Both the position numbers and the translations under genes were made by a program. Under the pieces are notes generated by a model. That model had not been told where the DNA came from. It did no database searches and saw only the letters and a program-made list of their open reading frames with translations. A stretch of DNA of 64,000 bases from Saccharospirillum impatiens DSM 12546 (GTDB taxonomy: Bacteria; Pseudomonadota; Gammaproteobacteria; Pseudomonadales; Natronospirillaceae). Numbering within the stretch: the first letter of the stretch is position 1; each line of letters opens with the position of its first letter. Shown here piece after piece: positions 9,633 to 21,104 of the stretch. The stretch lies in contig NZ_AUIH01000022.1 of NCBI RefSeq assembly GCF_000423605.1, positions 21,759-85,758 on the forward strand, read 5' to 3'.

Positions 9633-10697
9633 TTAACGGTGGTACTTCGGACTCAACTCAACCACCGCCTCAACAAAGGCCCCGGCATGCTCCGGATCAA
9701 CAAACTGGTGAATCCCATGACCCAGATTGAAGATATGACCAGAGCCTTTGCCGTACTCCGCCAGAATGCGTTCGACCTCGGTCCGGATACCCTCCGGTGA
9801 GCTATAGAGGACCGACGGGTCCATATTACCCTGCAAAGCCACTTGCTCGCCTACCCGGGCCCGGGCATCCGCCAATGAAGTCGTCCAATCCAGCCCCAGC
9901 GCATCGGCGCCTGACGCCGCCATCGACTCAAGCCACTGACCACCGCCTTTGGTGAACAGAATCACGGGTACCTTGCGACCCTGGTGGGTCCGCTTCAGGC
10001 CATTAACGATGCGGGTCATGTAATCCAGCGAAAAAGTCGGATAAACCGTGTGGCCCAGAGCGCCTCCCCAGGTATCAAAGATTTGCACCGCCTGCGCGCC
10101 CGCCTCAATCTGGGCATTCAGGTAATCGGTGACTGAATCGGCCAGGCGAGTCAGTAACGCATGGAGTGTATCCGGCTCGTTGTACAGCATGGCTTTGATG
10201 TGACGGAAATCCTTTGAGCTGCCGCCTTCGATCATGTAGGTCGCCAGTGTCCATGGGCTGCCGGAGAAGCCGATCAGCGGCACCCGGCCATTCAAGGCAC
10301 CGCGAATCGTGCTGACCGCATTCATCACGTAACCCAAATCACTGGACATGTCTGGTTTATGCAACGCCTCAACATCCGCCATGGTTCGGACCGTCCGCTC
10401 AAAGCGCGGCCCTTCTCCCGTCTCGAAATAGAGCCCAAGCCCCATGGCATCGGGAATGGTCAGAATATCGGAAAACAGTATGGCCGCGTCCAAGGGGTAA
10501 CGCTCCAGGGGTTGAAGCGTCACTTCACAGGCAAAATCGGCATTCTTGCACAGGCTGAGGAAATCGCCCGCTTCCGCCCGCAACGCCCGGTACTCCGGCA
10601 AATACCGCCCTGCCTGACGCATCATCCAGACCGGAGTGCGGTCCGTGGGTTCACGCATCAGGGCGCGCAGTAAGCGATCGTTGGTCAAATCGGCCAT
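9633..10697 (-). CDS. hemE: Uroporphyrinogen decarboxylase
   Basis: 354 residues, the normal HemE length. It removes the four acetate carboxyls of uroporphyrinogen III to give coproporphyrinogen III in cytosolic heme synthesis. Signatures visible are [16 protein letters not shown] near the N-terminus, [14 protein letters not shown] with the catalytic Asp, and [17 protein letters not shown]. The start at 10697 gives [13 protein letters not shown] with AGGA 9 nt upstream; the in-frame extension to 10841 runs across the promoter and is rejected. It is divergent from the AcpH-like gene. Confidence 0.97.
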   Translation of the reverse strand: MADLTNDRLLRALMREPTDRTPVWMMRQAGRYLPEYRALRAEAGDFLSLCKNADFACEVTLQPLERYPLDAAILFSDILTIPDAMGLGLYFETGEGPRFERTVRTMADVEALHKPDMSSDLGYVMNAVSTIRGALNGRVPLIGFSGSPWTLATYMIEGGSSKDFRHIKAMLYNEPDTLHALLTRLADSVTDYLNAQIEAGAQAVQIFDTWGGALGHTVYPTFSLDYMTRIVNGLKRTHQGRKVPVILFTKGGGQWLESMAASGADALGLDWTTSLADARARVGEQVALQGNMDPSVLYSSPEGIRTEVERILAEYGKGSGHIFNLGHGIHQFVDPEHAGAFVEAVVELSPKYHR

Positions 10698-10727
10698 GGT
10701 GAAAGGTCCTGTAGAAAAAGTGCGCGC

Positions 10728-10756
10728 ATTATACGCATAGCCAGCACGGCTGACGA
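10728..10756 (-). promoter_or_regulatory. Putative sigma-70 promoter of hemE
   Basis: On the minus strand a perfect TATAAT (10733 to 10728) is preceded by TCGTCA (10756 to 10751, 4 of 6 matches to TTGACA) with a 17-bp spacer. It sits about 30 bp ahead of the hemE ATG. Confidence 0.5.
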
Positions 10757-10823
10757 ATCCGGTTAGGTCCAAGGGTGATACACTAGGGATCAATTTTTTA
10801 GATGCTATAGCAAGGGGGCTTTT

Positions 10824-11414
10824 TTGAATTTCCTGGGTCACTGGCTATTCTCAGATTCAACCCCCGACGCCCTTATCGGTTCACTCTGGCCCGATTTTGC
10901 GCGCCGCCCTGACCCGACCACTGTTTCAGAAGAGTTTCTGATTCATTTTGACCGGCACCAAACTATAGACAAGTTGACCGATACCACGCCTCTACTTGAA
11001 CCTTTGAGAGTAGCCCTCCGACCAAAGTTACGTAAAACCACTCCTATCGTGGTCGACATGCTGATTGATCATCACCTGGCGAAACACTGGCATCACTACC
11101 ATGAACAACCACTGACTGATTTCACGCGATCGCGATACCAACAAGCCTTTGAGTTCAATACATTGGCACTACCTGAAAGATTGACTCGCACACTCCACTG
11201 GATGGAGGTTGATGATTGGCTCGCAGGGTACAAAGAGCCAGAAAACCTCGTTCGAGCACTAAGCGGTATGTCCAGAAGAATCCGGTTTGAGGATTCGATG
11301 TCAGAATGGGGGATGTGGGCTACAAGGCAGGCCGATAGCCAATACGAGAACTTGCAAAACTACATTAATACGTTGCTTTCAATTGACTCAACTCCAATCA
11401 ATCGAAAGCGATAA
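10824..11414 (+). CDS. Acyl carrier protein phosphodiesterase-like protein (AcpH/DUF479)
   Basis: 196 residues, like E. coli AcpH (193). AcpH removes the phosphopantetheine arm from acyl carrier protein. Matching features are the [10 protein letters not shown] start, a metal-site-like [15 protein letters not shown] segment, and a C-terminal [14 protein letters not shown]. The start codon is TTG, supported by AAGGGGG 5 nt upstream and by alignment of MNFL with AcpH. Sampled lines are about 42% GC against about 60% or more in gltB, and the gene lies in a two-gene islet absent from the otherwise conserved hemE-gltD neighbourhood. Activity is inferred from family only. Confidence 0.8.
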   Translation: MNFLGHWLFSDSTPDALIGSLWPDFARRPDPTTVSEEFLIHFDRHQTIDKLTDTTPLLEPLRVALRPKLRKTTPIVVDMLIDHHLAKHWHHYHEQPLTDFTRSRYQQAFEFNTLALPERLTRTLHWMEVDDWLAGYKEPENLVRALSGMSRRIRFEDSMSEWGMWATRQADSQYENLQNYINTLLSIDSTPINRKR

Positions 11415-11433
11415 CCAGTAAGCCAAAACAGTT

Positions 11434-11462
11434 CGGGGTGCCTGCAAATGCAGGACACCCCG
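11434..11462. terminator. Convergent hairpin after the AcpH-like and Ig-lipoprotein genes
   Basis: CGGGGTG-CCTGC pairs with GCAGG-CACCCCG, with one bulged A and an AAAT loop. It sits between convergent stops at 11414 and 11471, with only weak T-rich flanks. A bidirectional terminator is likely. Confidence 0.6.
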
Positions 11463-11470
11463 ATTTACAG

Positions 11471-13165
11471 CTAGTTGGAAACCGGGATAACTATCGCCGA
11501 TTTCACGCCACTCGGTGTTTCTACTTCAACAATCATATTGCCGTTACCAGGGTCCGTATCTGGCTCAAACAAAATGACCACTGTGTAGCCAGTGGTTGAT
11601 ACGCCGTCAGGAACATCACTTTCACCGATGATAGTCGCGGTTCCATAGCTCGTTTGTACGGAGACGCTTGATCCCGCCGGGGGCTGGTTGCCATTTACAT
11701 CTTCCAGCAAGATATTGAAAGTTGTTTCGCCAGTTGCTGCTCCCGGAGTTGGAGTAATAGTAATAGCGCTTCCGGCCATCAATATTTGAATATCGTCCCA
11801 AACTTCAACGCTGTTAGCACAGTGCCCTGCGGTTTTTGCAGATTCCGAACAACTATATCCCCTAAAAAGTGCACTGCTAGCGTTGTAGGCACCATCTTCG
11901 TTGTAGTCGTAATAAGACTCAAATGCAGGATCGTAAGTACCGTTTTTATTCCGGTCATAAAACCTTTCTGGAGTGGATAGAAAGGACTCACCCGGATCAA
12001 ATAGCTGATTAGCGGCTCCAGTCTCATAAAAACTATCTTCTCCGGCTGTCCATGCTGTAATAGTAGCAAGACCATCGGCGGGCAGTGGCAAAGTAGAGCG
12101 ATCACCACCTGATGTCCAAGTTACCGAGCAACGGCCTTCAGTCGTTGTACAGGTATCAGAAATGATCCCAAATTCAGTCCAAAAACTAATCTCAGTGCCG
12201 TCAGGTACAGGATTATTATGATGGTCACCTGAAGTAACTGAAAACTCAATTTCCTCTCCGTCTCTATTCCAGGCTTCTGGCGCAAAAAGACTGGCAGCCA
12301 GACTAAAGCTGTCTATCTCTGCAGGACCGGAGTTAACTGCAATTGGGTAGGACACTGTAGATATTTCACGCCCATCGCCCGCTGTAAACGTTGCGATGAC
12401 TCTTACACTTAAGGCAATTGAGCCAGCTTTAACGCGGGTAGTTACAATACCAGACTCATTTGATTCAGCCGTGTTATTAGCAAGTGTAGTTCCACCTTCC
12501 TCACTCGTAAGGGAAAACGTAACTGTTTGTCCTGATACTGGCTTGCCCCTATCATCGAACAAGGTGAAAGTCACAGTAGCGATACTAGGTTGAGTTCCGC
12601 CCCAATAGGTGTTGTAAGCAATAGAAGTAACATCGGTTCCCGAATAAGCAACAAATCCAACGTCGGCAGGACTTACGTTTACCGTTGCAGTCGCTCGTGC
12701 GTCACCGATGGATGCCAGAATCACATCGTCCCCAACACACCCTTCAGGCAAGTATGTCGTAGTCGCAGTACCTGTACCTGTAACCACACTGCTGTTAGAA
12801 AATGTCGCTTTGCCATCCTGCAGGCACGCCGACGTAAACTCAACGGTTACCGGAGCGCCATTATAAAGAGCGTCATCATTATTGTTGTCCACGATGTTTA
12901 CAGTAACAGCGGTTTGCCCTTCAGCTCCGATGGATACTGCTGCAAGGGTTAGGACTCCGGCGTCAAACGAACCGCTTGAACCTGAGCCCAATACAATCTC
13001 TACACCTTCGTCTGTGGTCGTGGACCCACCGGTATCTCCACCAGTATCCCCACCGGTATCACTGCCAGAATCTCCATTGTCATCATCACTTCCATAACCA
13101 TCGCCATCACAGGCAACCAGCGCTAACGACAGCAACAAGGCCATCCCTACTTTTTTATTGAACAT
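11471..13165 (-). CDS. Ig-like domain surface lipoprotein
   Basis: 564 residues. The signal peptide ends in a lipobox (LSLALVAC), so the mature protein is lipidated at about Cys19 and probably exported to the outer membrane surface. A low-complexity acidic linker with TGGD repeats follows, then tandem Ig-like (bacterial Ig/invasin-type) beta domains, recognisable by the recurrent GKPVSGQTVTFSLTSEEGGT and ATVNV/TTRVKAG patterns. Around the middle of the C-terminal half are two EF-hand-like loops, DRNKNGTYD and DYNEDGAYN, that could bind calcium. The start at 13165 has GGAG 8 nt upstream and is preferred to 13180. Lower GC than its neighbours suggests acquisition. It may be an adhesin or structural surface protein; no specific function is assignable. 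Confidence 0.82.
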   Translation of the reverse strand: MFNKKVGMALLLSLALVACDGDGYGSDDDNGDSGSDTGGDTGGDTGGSTTTDEGVEIVLGSGSSGSFDAGVLTLAAVSIGAEGQTAVTVNIVDNNNDDALYNGAPVTVEFTSACLQDGKATFSNSSVVTGTGTATTTYLPEGCVGDDVILASIGDARATATVNVSPADVGFVAYSGTDVTSIAYNTYWGGTQPSIATVTFTLFDDRGKPVSGQTVTFSLTSEEGGTTLANNTAESNESGIVTTRVKAGSIALSVRVIATFTAGDGREISTVSYPIAVNSGPAEIDSFSLAASLFAPEAWNRDGEEIEFSVTSGDHHNNPVPDGTEISFWTEFGIISDTCTTTEGRCSVTWTSGGDRSTLPLPADGLATITAWTAGEDSFYETGAANQLFDPGESFLSTPERFYDRNKNGTYDPAFESYYDYNEDGAYNASSALFRGYSCSESAKTAGHCANSVEVWDDIQILMAGSAITITPTPGAATGETTFNILLEDVNGNQPPAGSSVSVQTSYGTATIIGESDVPDGVSTTGYTVVILFEPDTDPGNGNMIVEVETPSGVKSAIVIPVSN

Positions 13166-13236
13166 CAGACGAGCTCCCATTCGGGCTTTGTATAGTGACT
13201 GTAAGGCCTAAGATAATCGTACCGGGCGCTGCAATC

Positions 13237-13266
13237 AAAAAAAAACGGCGTAAAACGCCGTTTTTT
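13237..13266 (-). terminator. Rho-independent terminator of gltBD
   Basis: Stem ACGGCG/CGCCGT with a TAAA-type loop, followed on the minus strand by nine T. It lies 18 bp past the gltD stop. Six T on the plus side would allow bidirectional function, but no plus-strand gene reads into it. Confidence 0.9.
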
Positions 13267-13284
13267 CCAGATTTAAGACTCAGG

Positions 13285-14721
<1,437 letters not shown>

Positions 14722-17700
14722 TTACTCGGGGCGGGCCCGTGTGTTGGACAACAAATCGGACAAGCTGGCGGCTTTTGGCTTCACCAGCCAGAACCGGCTG
14801 ACGTAGTCGTCGTAGTTGTCCAGCAGCTCTGCGCCCCAGGCGCTCTTTGTGTCGTCAACAAATCGACCGATGACACCAAACAGGTGGTCACGGTAGGTTT
14901 CCATGCTCTCGGTGCCAATGCGATGAATATCCACCAGTTCACGGTTGTACTTGTCCGGGAAGGTATTTTCCAGATCCAGGACATAAGCAAAGCCGCCGGT
15001 CATACCCGCGCCGAAGTTACCGCCCACATACCCCAGTACAGCGACCATACCGCCGGTCATGTACTCACAACAATGATCACCCGCGCCTTCAATCACCGCG
15101 ACGCAACCGGAGTTTCGTACGGCAAAGCGTTCACCGGCTGAACCGGCCGCGAACAGCGTACCGCCAGTAGCACCGTACAGGCAGGTGTTGCCCATGATGG
15201 AGGTTTTCTGTGTTTCAAAAGCACTGCCTTTTGGCGGCCGAATGGCAATCTTGCCACCGGTCATGCCTTTGCCAACGTAGTCGTTGGCATCGCCATCAAG
15301 AACCAGGTTCAAACCACCAGCGTTCCACACCCCGAAACTCTGCCCGGCAATGCCCGACAGGTTCAACGTGATGGGCCGGTCACTCATGCCCTGGTTGCCA
15401 TACCGCTTGGCGATCTCACCCGAAGCGCGGGCGCCGATCGAGCGGTCGCAGTTGCCAATACTGAATTCGAATTCGCCACCGGTCTTGTTTTCGATGGCTG
15501 GCAAAATGGCATCGAAAATCTCACGCTGCTTGGTGCCTTTATCAAACGGGACGTTACGTTCAATTTCACACTGCTGCGGTTTGTCGGCTGGAACCTGATC
15601 ACTGAACAGAATATTCGACAGATCCAGACAGTTTTGCTTGTCGGTCTGACCTTTTTTTACGGTAATCAGATCGCTGCGTCCGATCACTTCACTGAGGCTG
15701 CGATAACCGAGCATAGCCAGGTGCTCACGCACCTCTTCAGCCACAAACCGAAAATAGTTTTTCACCATTTCAACCGTGCCACGGAAGTGCTGATCACGCA
15801 GATGATCGTCTTGCGTTGCCACACCGGTTGCGCAGTTGTTCAGGTGACAAATGCGCAGGTATTTACAGCCCAGGGCAACCATGGGAGCGGTACCAAAGCC
15901 ATAACTCTCAGCGCCCAGCAACGCAGCCTTGATCACGTCCAGCCCGGTCTTGAGCCCGCCATCCGTCTGCAGACGTATCTTGCCGCGCAGATCGTTGCCG
16001 CGCAGCGTTTGTTGCACCTCAGCCAGGCCCAACTCCCAGGGCGAGCCTGCGTGTTTGATTGAAGTCAACGGACTGGCGGCCGTACCACCGTCGTAACCGG
16101 AAATCGTAATGAGGTCAGCGTAGGCTTTGGCGACCCCGGCGGCAATGGTGCCCACGCCGGGCTCGGATACCAGTTTCACTGAGACCAGCGCATCCGGGTT
16201 GATTTCCTTCAGGTCGAAAATCAGCTGTGCCAAGTCTTCAATTGAGTAGATATCGTGGTGTGGAGGCGGTGAAATCAGCGTCACCCCTGGCACGGAAAAG
16301 CGCAGCTCGGCAATCAGTTTATTGACCTTGCCACCGGGCAATTGACCGCCCTCCCCGGGCTTGGCGCCCTGGGCCACCTTAATTTGCAGGACATCGGCAC
16401 TCATCAGGTAGGCCGGGGTTACCCCGAAGCGACCCGAAGCGACCTGCTTGATCTTGGAACGACGGTTGGTGCCGTATCGTTTCGGGTCTTCACCGCCTTC
16501 GCCCGAGTTGCTGCGACCGCCCAGTTCGTTCATGGCAATGGCCAGTGCCTCGTGCGCTTCCGGCGACAGGGCACCGAGCGACATAGCAGCAGAGTCGAAG
16601 CGCTTGAACAAGGCCTCGGCCGACTCCACTTCCGACATGGGTATCGCTTTTCGATCCGACGTCAATTCAAACAGATCACGAATGGTCGCAACCGGGCGGC
16701 TGTTTACGTAATTGGCATAGTCGCGATAGCGGGACTCGTCGCCATTCTGCACCGCATCCTGCAGGCTGGTCACTACATCCGGGTTATAGCTGTGATACTC
16801 ACCACCGTGTACGTATTTGAGGTAACCACCCTGCTGGATCGACTTGCGCGGTTTCCATGCGGTCTTACCCAATGCCTGAAGTTCTTCGTGAAAGTGTCTG
16901 AAACGGGCTCCCTGAATGCGGCTTGGCACGCCTTTAAAGCATAAATCAACCACTTCGTCAGCCAGCCCTACCGCTTCAAACAGCTGAGCGCCGCGGTAGG
17001 AGGCGATGGTCGAAATGCCCATCTTCGACATGATTTTGAACAGACCCTTATTGACGCCCTTGCGATAATTCTTGTGCAACTGACGCGGGTCACCCTGCAG
17101 TTCGTTGGTACGAATCATGTCATCAAGCACTTCGTAAACCAGGTATGGATATACCGCTGTGGCACCAAAACCGATGGCTACGGCAATCTGGTGCGGATCA
17201 CGAATGGCACCGGTATCAAGAACAATGTTGGTGTCGCAGCGCAAGCCGTGATCTACCAAATGGTGATGCACCGCCCCGGTCGCCATGACCGCTGGAATGA
17301 CCAGTTGGCCGGCTTTGAGGTCGCGGTCCGACAGCACAACAATCTTCACGCCCTCGCGGCTGGCTTCTGCTGCTGTCTTGCACAAACGATCCAGTGCCTG
17401 TTCCAGATCACCGTCAGCCGGGTAAGCCAGTGGCAACACCTGATGGCGAAACTCCGGGGCTTCCTGATGCAAGAAATTCTGAAACTTCAGCGGAGATAAC
17501 ACCGGAGAGGTCAGAATCAGGCGCTTGGCGTGGTCCGGCGTTGGCTCAAACAGGTTCCGCTCTGGCCCGAGACAGGTTTCCAGCGACATGACCACGGCTT
17601 CACGCAATGGATCGATCGGTGGGTTTGTTACCTGGGCAAACTGCTGACGAAAATAATCAGTGACCGGTCGAATATGCTGGGACAATACGGCCATGGGGGT

Positions 17701-19221
17701 GTCGTCACCCATCGAACCGACAGCTTCCTGGCCACTCTCAGCCAGGGGTCGCAAGACCTGGTCGCGCTCCTCAAAGGAGACCTGGAACATTTTCTGGTAA
17801 GCCAGTAATTGCTCGGGAGACAGGGAGGAGCCATCCACTTCCTCAGCCAATTCCAACTTACTGCGCAACCGCACTGCGTTGTTTTTCAGCCAATCCTTAT
17901 AAGGGTGGGTCTTCTTCAGACGGTTATCGATTTCCTCGGTTTGCAGGAACTCACCCGTATGGGTATCAACCGCAACGATACGGCCCGGCCCAACCCGACC
18001 TTTGGCTACAACGTCTTCTGGCTTGTACTGGAAGGTACCAATTTCAGAGGCCAGCGTGATAAAACCGTTCTTGGTAATGACCCAGCGCGCCGGGCGCAAG
18101 CCGTTTCGGTCAAGCATGCACACGGCATAACGCCCGTCGGTCAGAACAATACCCGCTGGACCATCCCAGGGCTCCATGTGCATGGAATTGAATTCGTAGA
18201 ACGCTTTTAGTTCACCGTCGATGTTTTCAACGTTATGCCAGGCTGGCGGAATCATGGTTCGACAGGCGCGGAACAAATCCATACCGCCGAGCAGCATCAA
18301 TTCCAGCATGTTGTCCATGCTGGAGGAGTCTGAACCGGTCGTATTAACCACCGGTTGCAGCTCTTCCAGATTCGGCAAATGAGGAGACTCAAATTTACTC
18401 GCCCGGGCGCGGGCCCAGTTTCGGTTCCCCTGAATGGTGTTAATTTCACCGTTGTGCGCCAGCAGACGAAACGGCTGGGCAAGAGGCCATTTGGGCATGG
18501 TGTTGGTGGAAAAGCGCTGGTGGAACACGCAGATCCCAGTTTCCAGTGTCTCACTCGCCAGATCCAAATAGAACCGCGGCAAGTCTTCCGGCATGACCAG
18601 CCCTTTATAAGACAAAACCGTGTCGGACAGTGAGCAGATGTAAAACTCATCATCGTCCTGCATGGCCAGCTCCGCCTTGCGACGAGCGCTATACAGTTTG
18701 ACCGCCAGGCCTTCAGCAGACTCAGCTTTGATGAACACTTGCTCGATTACAGGCAGGCAATCCAGTGCCATGGGGCCACAAACCCGGGTGTCGGTCGGCA
18801 CGGTGCGCCATCCGACCAACTCCAAACCTTCATTACTTAACGCGGTTTCAAGCGCGGAGCGACCTGAGGCGGCTCTGGTTTTTTCCGCGCTCAAAAAGAT
18901 CATGCCGATGGCGTAATGCTCGCCCAGGTCGGCTTGGAACAGAGTATCGGCTTGCTCACGCACGAAGGCTTCCGGCATTTGCAACAATAAGCCGCAGCCA
19001 TCACCCGTTTTTCCGTCGGCGGCAATACCACCCCGGTGGGTCATGCACGTCAACGACTCGATGGCCGTTTGCAACAACTCGTGGCTGGCCTGACCCTGCA
19101 TATGAGCAATCAACCCGAAACCGCAGTTATCGCGAAATTCATCAGGCTGGTAGAGGCCGGTGGGGCGATCGAGATGGTCAGACTGTGGTGAACTGTCTGA
19201 ACGGTGGAGACCCTGTTTCAT
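14722..19221 (-). CDS. gltB: Glutamate synthase (NADPH) large subunit
   Basis: 1499 residues. It makes two glutamates from glutamine and 2-oxoglutarate. A propeptide of about 32 residues precedes the nucleophile Cys33 in [14 protein letters not shown] of the type-2 glutamine amidotransferase domain. The central domain and the FMN/2-oxoglutarate domain follow ([15 protein letters not shown]), with the 3Fe-4S cysteines in [15 protein letters not shown]. The C-terminal GXGXG beta-helix repeats are visible ([21 protein letters not shown]). It is the first gene of gltBD, with a 291-bp leader region upstream. Confidence 0.98.
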   Translation of the reverse strand: MKQGLHRSDSSPQSDHLDRPTGLYQPDEFRDNCGFGLIAHMQGQASHELLQTAIESLTCMTHRGGIAADGKTGDGCGLLLQMPEAFVREQADTLFQADLGEHYAIGMIFLSAEKTRAASGRSALETALSNEGLELVGWRTVPTDTRVCGPMALDCLPVIEQVFIKAESAEGLAVKLYSARRKAELAMQDDDEFYICSLSDTVLSYKGLVMPEDLPRFYLDLASETLETGICVFHQRFSTNTMPKWPLAQPFRLLAHNGEINTIQGNRNWARARASKFESPHLPNLEELQPVVNTTGSDSSSMDNMLELMLLGGMDLFRACRTMIPPAWHNVENIDGELKAFYEFNSMHMEPWDGPAGIVLTDGRYAVCMLDRNGLRPARWVITKNGFITLASEIGTFQYKPEDVVAKGRVGPGRIVAVDTHTGEFLQTEEIDNRLKKTHPYKDWLKNNAVRLRSKLELAEEVDGSSLSPEQLLAYQKMFQVSFEERDQVLRPLAESGQEAVGSMGDDTPMAVLSQHIRPVTDYFRQQFAQVTNPPIDPLREAVVMSLETCLGPERNLFEPTPDHAKRLILTSPVLSPLKFQNFLHQEAPEFRHQVLPLAYPADGDLEQALDRLCKTAAEASREGVKIVVLSDRDLKAGQLVIPAVMATGAVHHHLVDHGLRCDTNIVLDTGAIRDPHQIAVAIGFGATAVYPYLVYEVLDDMIRTNELQGDPRQLHKNYRKGVNKGLFKIMSKMGISTIASYRGAQLFEAVGLADEVVDLCFKGVPSRIQGARFRHFHEELQALGKTAWKPRKSIQQGGYLKYVHGGEYHSYNPDVVTSLQDAVQNGDESRYRDYANYVNSRPVATIRDLFELTSDRKAIPMSEVESAEALFKRFDSAAMSLGALSPEAHEALAIAMNELGGRSNSGEGGEDPKRYGTNRRSKIKQVASGRFGVTPAYLMSADVLQIKVAQGAKPGEGGQLPGGKVNKLIAELRFSVPGVTLISPPPHHDIYSIEDLAQLIFDLKEINPDALVSVKLVSEPGVGTIAAGVAKAYADLITISGYDGGTAASPLTSIKHAGSPWELGLAEVQQTLRGNDLRGKIRLQTDGGLKTGLDVIKAALLGAESYGFGTAPMVALGCKYLRICHLNNCATGVATQDDHLRDQHFRGTVEMVKNYFRFVAEEVREHLAMLGYRSLSEVIGRSDLITVKKGQTDKQNCLDLSNILFSDQVPADKPQQCEIERNVPFDKGTKQREIFDAILPAIENKTGGEFEFSIGNCDRSIGARASGEIAKRYGNQGMSDRPITLNLSGIAGQSFGVWNAGGLNLVLDGDANDYVGKGMTGGKIAIRPPKGSAFETQKTSIMGNTCLYGATGGTLFAAGSAGERFAVRNSGCVAVIEGAGDHCCEYMTGGMVAVLGYVGGNFGAGMTGGFAYVLDLENTFPDKYNRELVDIHRIGTESMETYRDHLFGVIGRFVDDTKSAWGAELLDNYDDYVSRFWLVKPKAASLSDLLSNTRARPE

Positions 19222-19474
19222 AGTGACTCTCTTCTTATCTGGGGAACACCGGCAGCCTGGGCACAGGAACTAATAGCGTCTTGTACCGTCACGGTTAGCT
19301 TCACCGGAGTTCATGCTGATCTGCTCAGAAAGGGTTGCGTGGCAGCTCTTAAGGCAAGTCACTAAAAGGACGCTGCCAGCCTTCGACCCACCTCATGAAC
19401 GACTGAATCTGCGGCTGAGTCTACTGAGCAAAACCGACTTCACAATTAATAACGGTATAATATGAGGGTAAATT

Positions 19475-19499
19475 AGTCGCTTCGATGAAAGAAGCGACT
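19475..19499 (-). terminator. Hairpin downstream of the damX-like gene
   Basis: 9-bp stem (19475-19483 with 19491-19499) 13 nt past the damX-like stop, followed on the minus strand by AATTTA. It is a probable terminator separating the pil-aro-damX unit from gltBD. The remaining gap (19222-19474) should hold the gltB promoter, but no clear box pair is visible. Confidence 0.5.
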
Positions 19500-19512
19500 T
19501 AAACCGTGAAAA

Positions 19513-21024
19513 TCAATTGCCTGAGCGAGCTGTCGCTTTCAAATCAGCCACATTTCTGGCCCAGGGAGACTGATCTGAGAAATCATCAGGGAGGTTGGGA
19601 ATATCTGCTCTGGCCGTCGCCGAATCCGGGTAAAGACCATACACCAAAACATGCCAGGGTCGATTGTCTAACTGAGTAGTTACAATGCCAAACTGCTCGG
19701 GATTCGCCTGGTTCTGCACCAGTCGCACGATAGCCGATCGATCTCGTACACCCAATAACTGCAGCGAATATTGGGTGTCGCTGGCATCAGCCAGCCACCC
19801 GGGAAGTGACGATCCAGCAGGAACAGGAGTAGACGCGGGTTCCGGTGGAGCAGGCTCCTGAGCAGGGCCTGGAACCTGCGCAACCTCTTCCGGTTCAGGT
19901 TCGCTGGTTGGTGCGACTTCGGAAGGTTCTGAATCGGGGACACTGGGCGGTTCAATTGCCAGGGCAGACTCTGATTCGGCGGGATCCTCTGGCGTCGTCA
20001 CAGCATCCCCGCTTTCAGTACTGTTCTGCTGCCGCGCTTCAACCCGGGCGACAGCTTCGGCCAGACGCTGTTGCACCTCAGAATTTGCAGAAGATACCTC
20101 AGTGTCCGTCCCGGAGACGGTCGGCGCCGGCTCATCCCCACCCCGGCTGTAGAGGAACACCAGCACCAACAGGGTGACAACAGCAGAGCCAGCAATCACA
20201 TGTGTCAGTGGAAAACCCTGCCGGCGCTCAGTCGTCTTGAAGGTACCTGCAATCAGATAATCACTCACTACCTGATTCAAGTGCCCGGGTAACCCATGGG
20301 CCAGATCGTTCAGACGGGCAATGTCTCGCGTGTCTATCGGTACCGCATCCAGATGCCCTGCGGCAGCAAAACGGTCACGCAGGTATCCGGCGGCATCGGT
20401 TTCGGTAAAGGGCTCAAGTATCAATACGAACCACAGTTCATCGTTTCCAGCCTGCTCGATGGCGGTCGCCGACTCTGCCATCCACAACTGACGCAAACGC
20501 AGATCCGGCTGTGTTGCCAGGGTGTGCAGTGACTGGACCCAGGACTGTACATCGGTTGTCCAGCGATCTGCGTGCTCAACAATCATCAGAAAATTTTCGC
20601 CGTCTGCCGTGCGCTGAGCAATGGCTTCGGCAATATTTCGAAACAGGGATGCCGTATCGGAGTCGACTCTCAAACCGAGCCCAAGCTGACCAATCAGTTC
20701 CCGGCAAATGACGTCCAGTTGGCTTGCAGTAGTAGCATCCAGCCAGGCGACACGCCACTCGTCGTCAAAGCGCCTGAGGACTTCTCGAGCCAGGTGCCGC
20801 TTACCGCCCTCGGCCGGCGCCATGAGCAGACAATCCTGCGGGCTGAATGTCAGCAGGTGTTTGAGTTGCTCCACGGTATCAGAGCGTTCAGCGACGCCGC
20901 TGAATACGGTTGAATCAACATCCTCGCCGAACGGATCTCGCGCCAACCCGTAATAGTCGAGCATACGCTGGGTTTGATCGGGCATATCCTGCATAAAGGG
21001 TACCGGTCGTGAACGTTCCTTCAT
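19513..21024 (-). CDS. damX: DamX-like AAA/SPOR cell-division protein
   Basis: 503 residues. The N-terminal part (about 20-260) resembles the ExeA-type AAA fold (MLDYYGLARDPFGED), but its P-loop APAEGGKRH (69-77) has Arg where Ser/Thr is expected, so ATP binding may be weak or lost. One transmembrane helix lies at about 274-292. A Pro/Glu-rich periplasmic linker follows, then a C-terminal SPOR domain (about 415-500) that would bind denuded septal peptidoglycan. Position after aroK-aroB matches damX in many gammaproteobacteria, although E. coli DamX has a much shorter cytoplasmic part. A septal role is inferred from the SPOR domain. Confidence 0.82.
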   Translation of the reverse strand: MKERSRPVPFMQDMPDQTQRMLDYYGLARDPFGEDVDSTVFSGVAERSDTVEQLKHLLTFSPQDCLLMAPAEGGKRHLAREVLRRFDDEWRVAWLDATTASQLDVICRELIGQLGLGLRVDSDTASLFRNIAEAIAQRTADGENFLMIVEHADRWTTDVQSWVQSLHTLATQPDLRLRQLWMAESATAIEQAGNDELWFVLILEPFTETDAAGYLRDRFAAAGHLDAVPIDTRDIARLNDLAHGLPGHLNQVVSDYLIAGTFKTTERRQGFPLTHVIAGSAVVTLLVLVFLYSRGGDEPAPTVSGTDTEVSSANSEVQQRLAEAVARVEARQQNSTESGDAVTTPEDPAESESALAIEPPSVPDSEPSEVAPTSEPEPEEVAQVPGPAQEPAPPEPASTPVPAGSSLPGWLADASDTQYSLQLLGVRDRSAIVRLVQNQANPEQFGIVTTQLDNRPWHVLVYGLYPDSATARADIPNLPDDFSDQSPWARNVADLKATARSGN

Positions 21025-21104
21025 TAAACCGACTCACTTCAGCACTGTCCAGCGACTTTGTAAAGCCCGAACAACCGCATCTCTTACAAACCTGCCATGA
21101 TCGA

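Noticed and set aside
13029..13065. Short tandem repeats resembling a minisatellite or CRISPR fragment
   Set aside because: They encode the in-frame TGGD linker of the lipoprotein; there are no spacers and no cas genes.
19456..19461. Perfect TATAAT on the plus strand
   Set aside because: There is no plus-strand gene downstream for several kilobases and no -35 partner.
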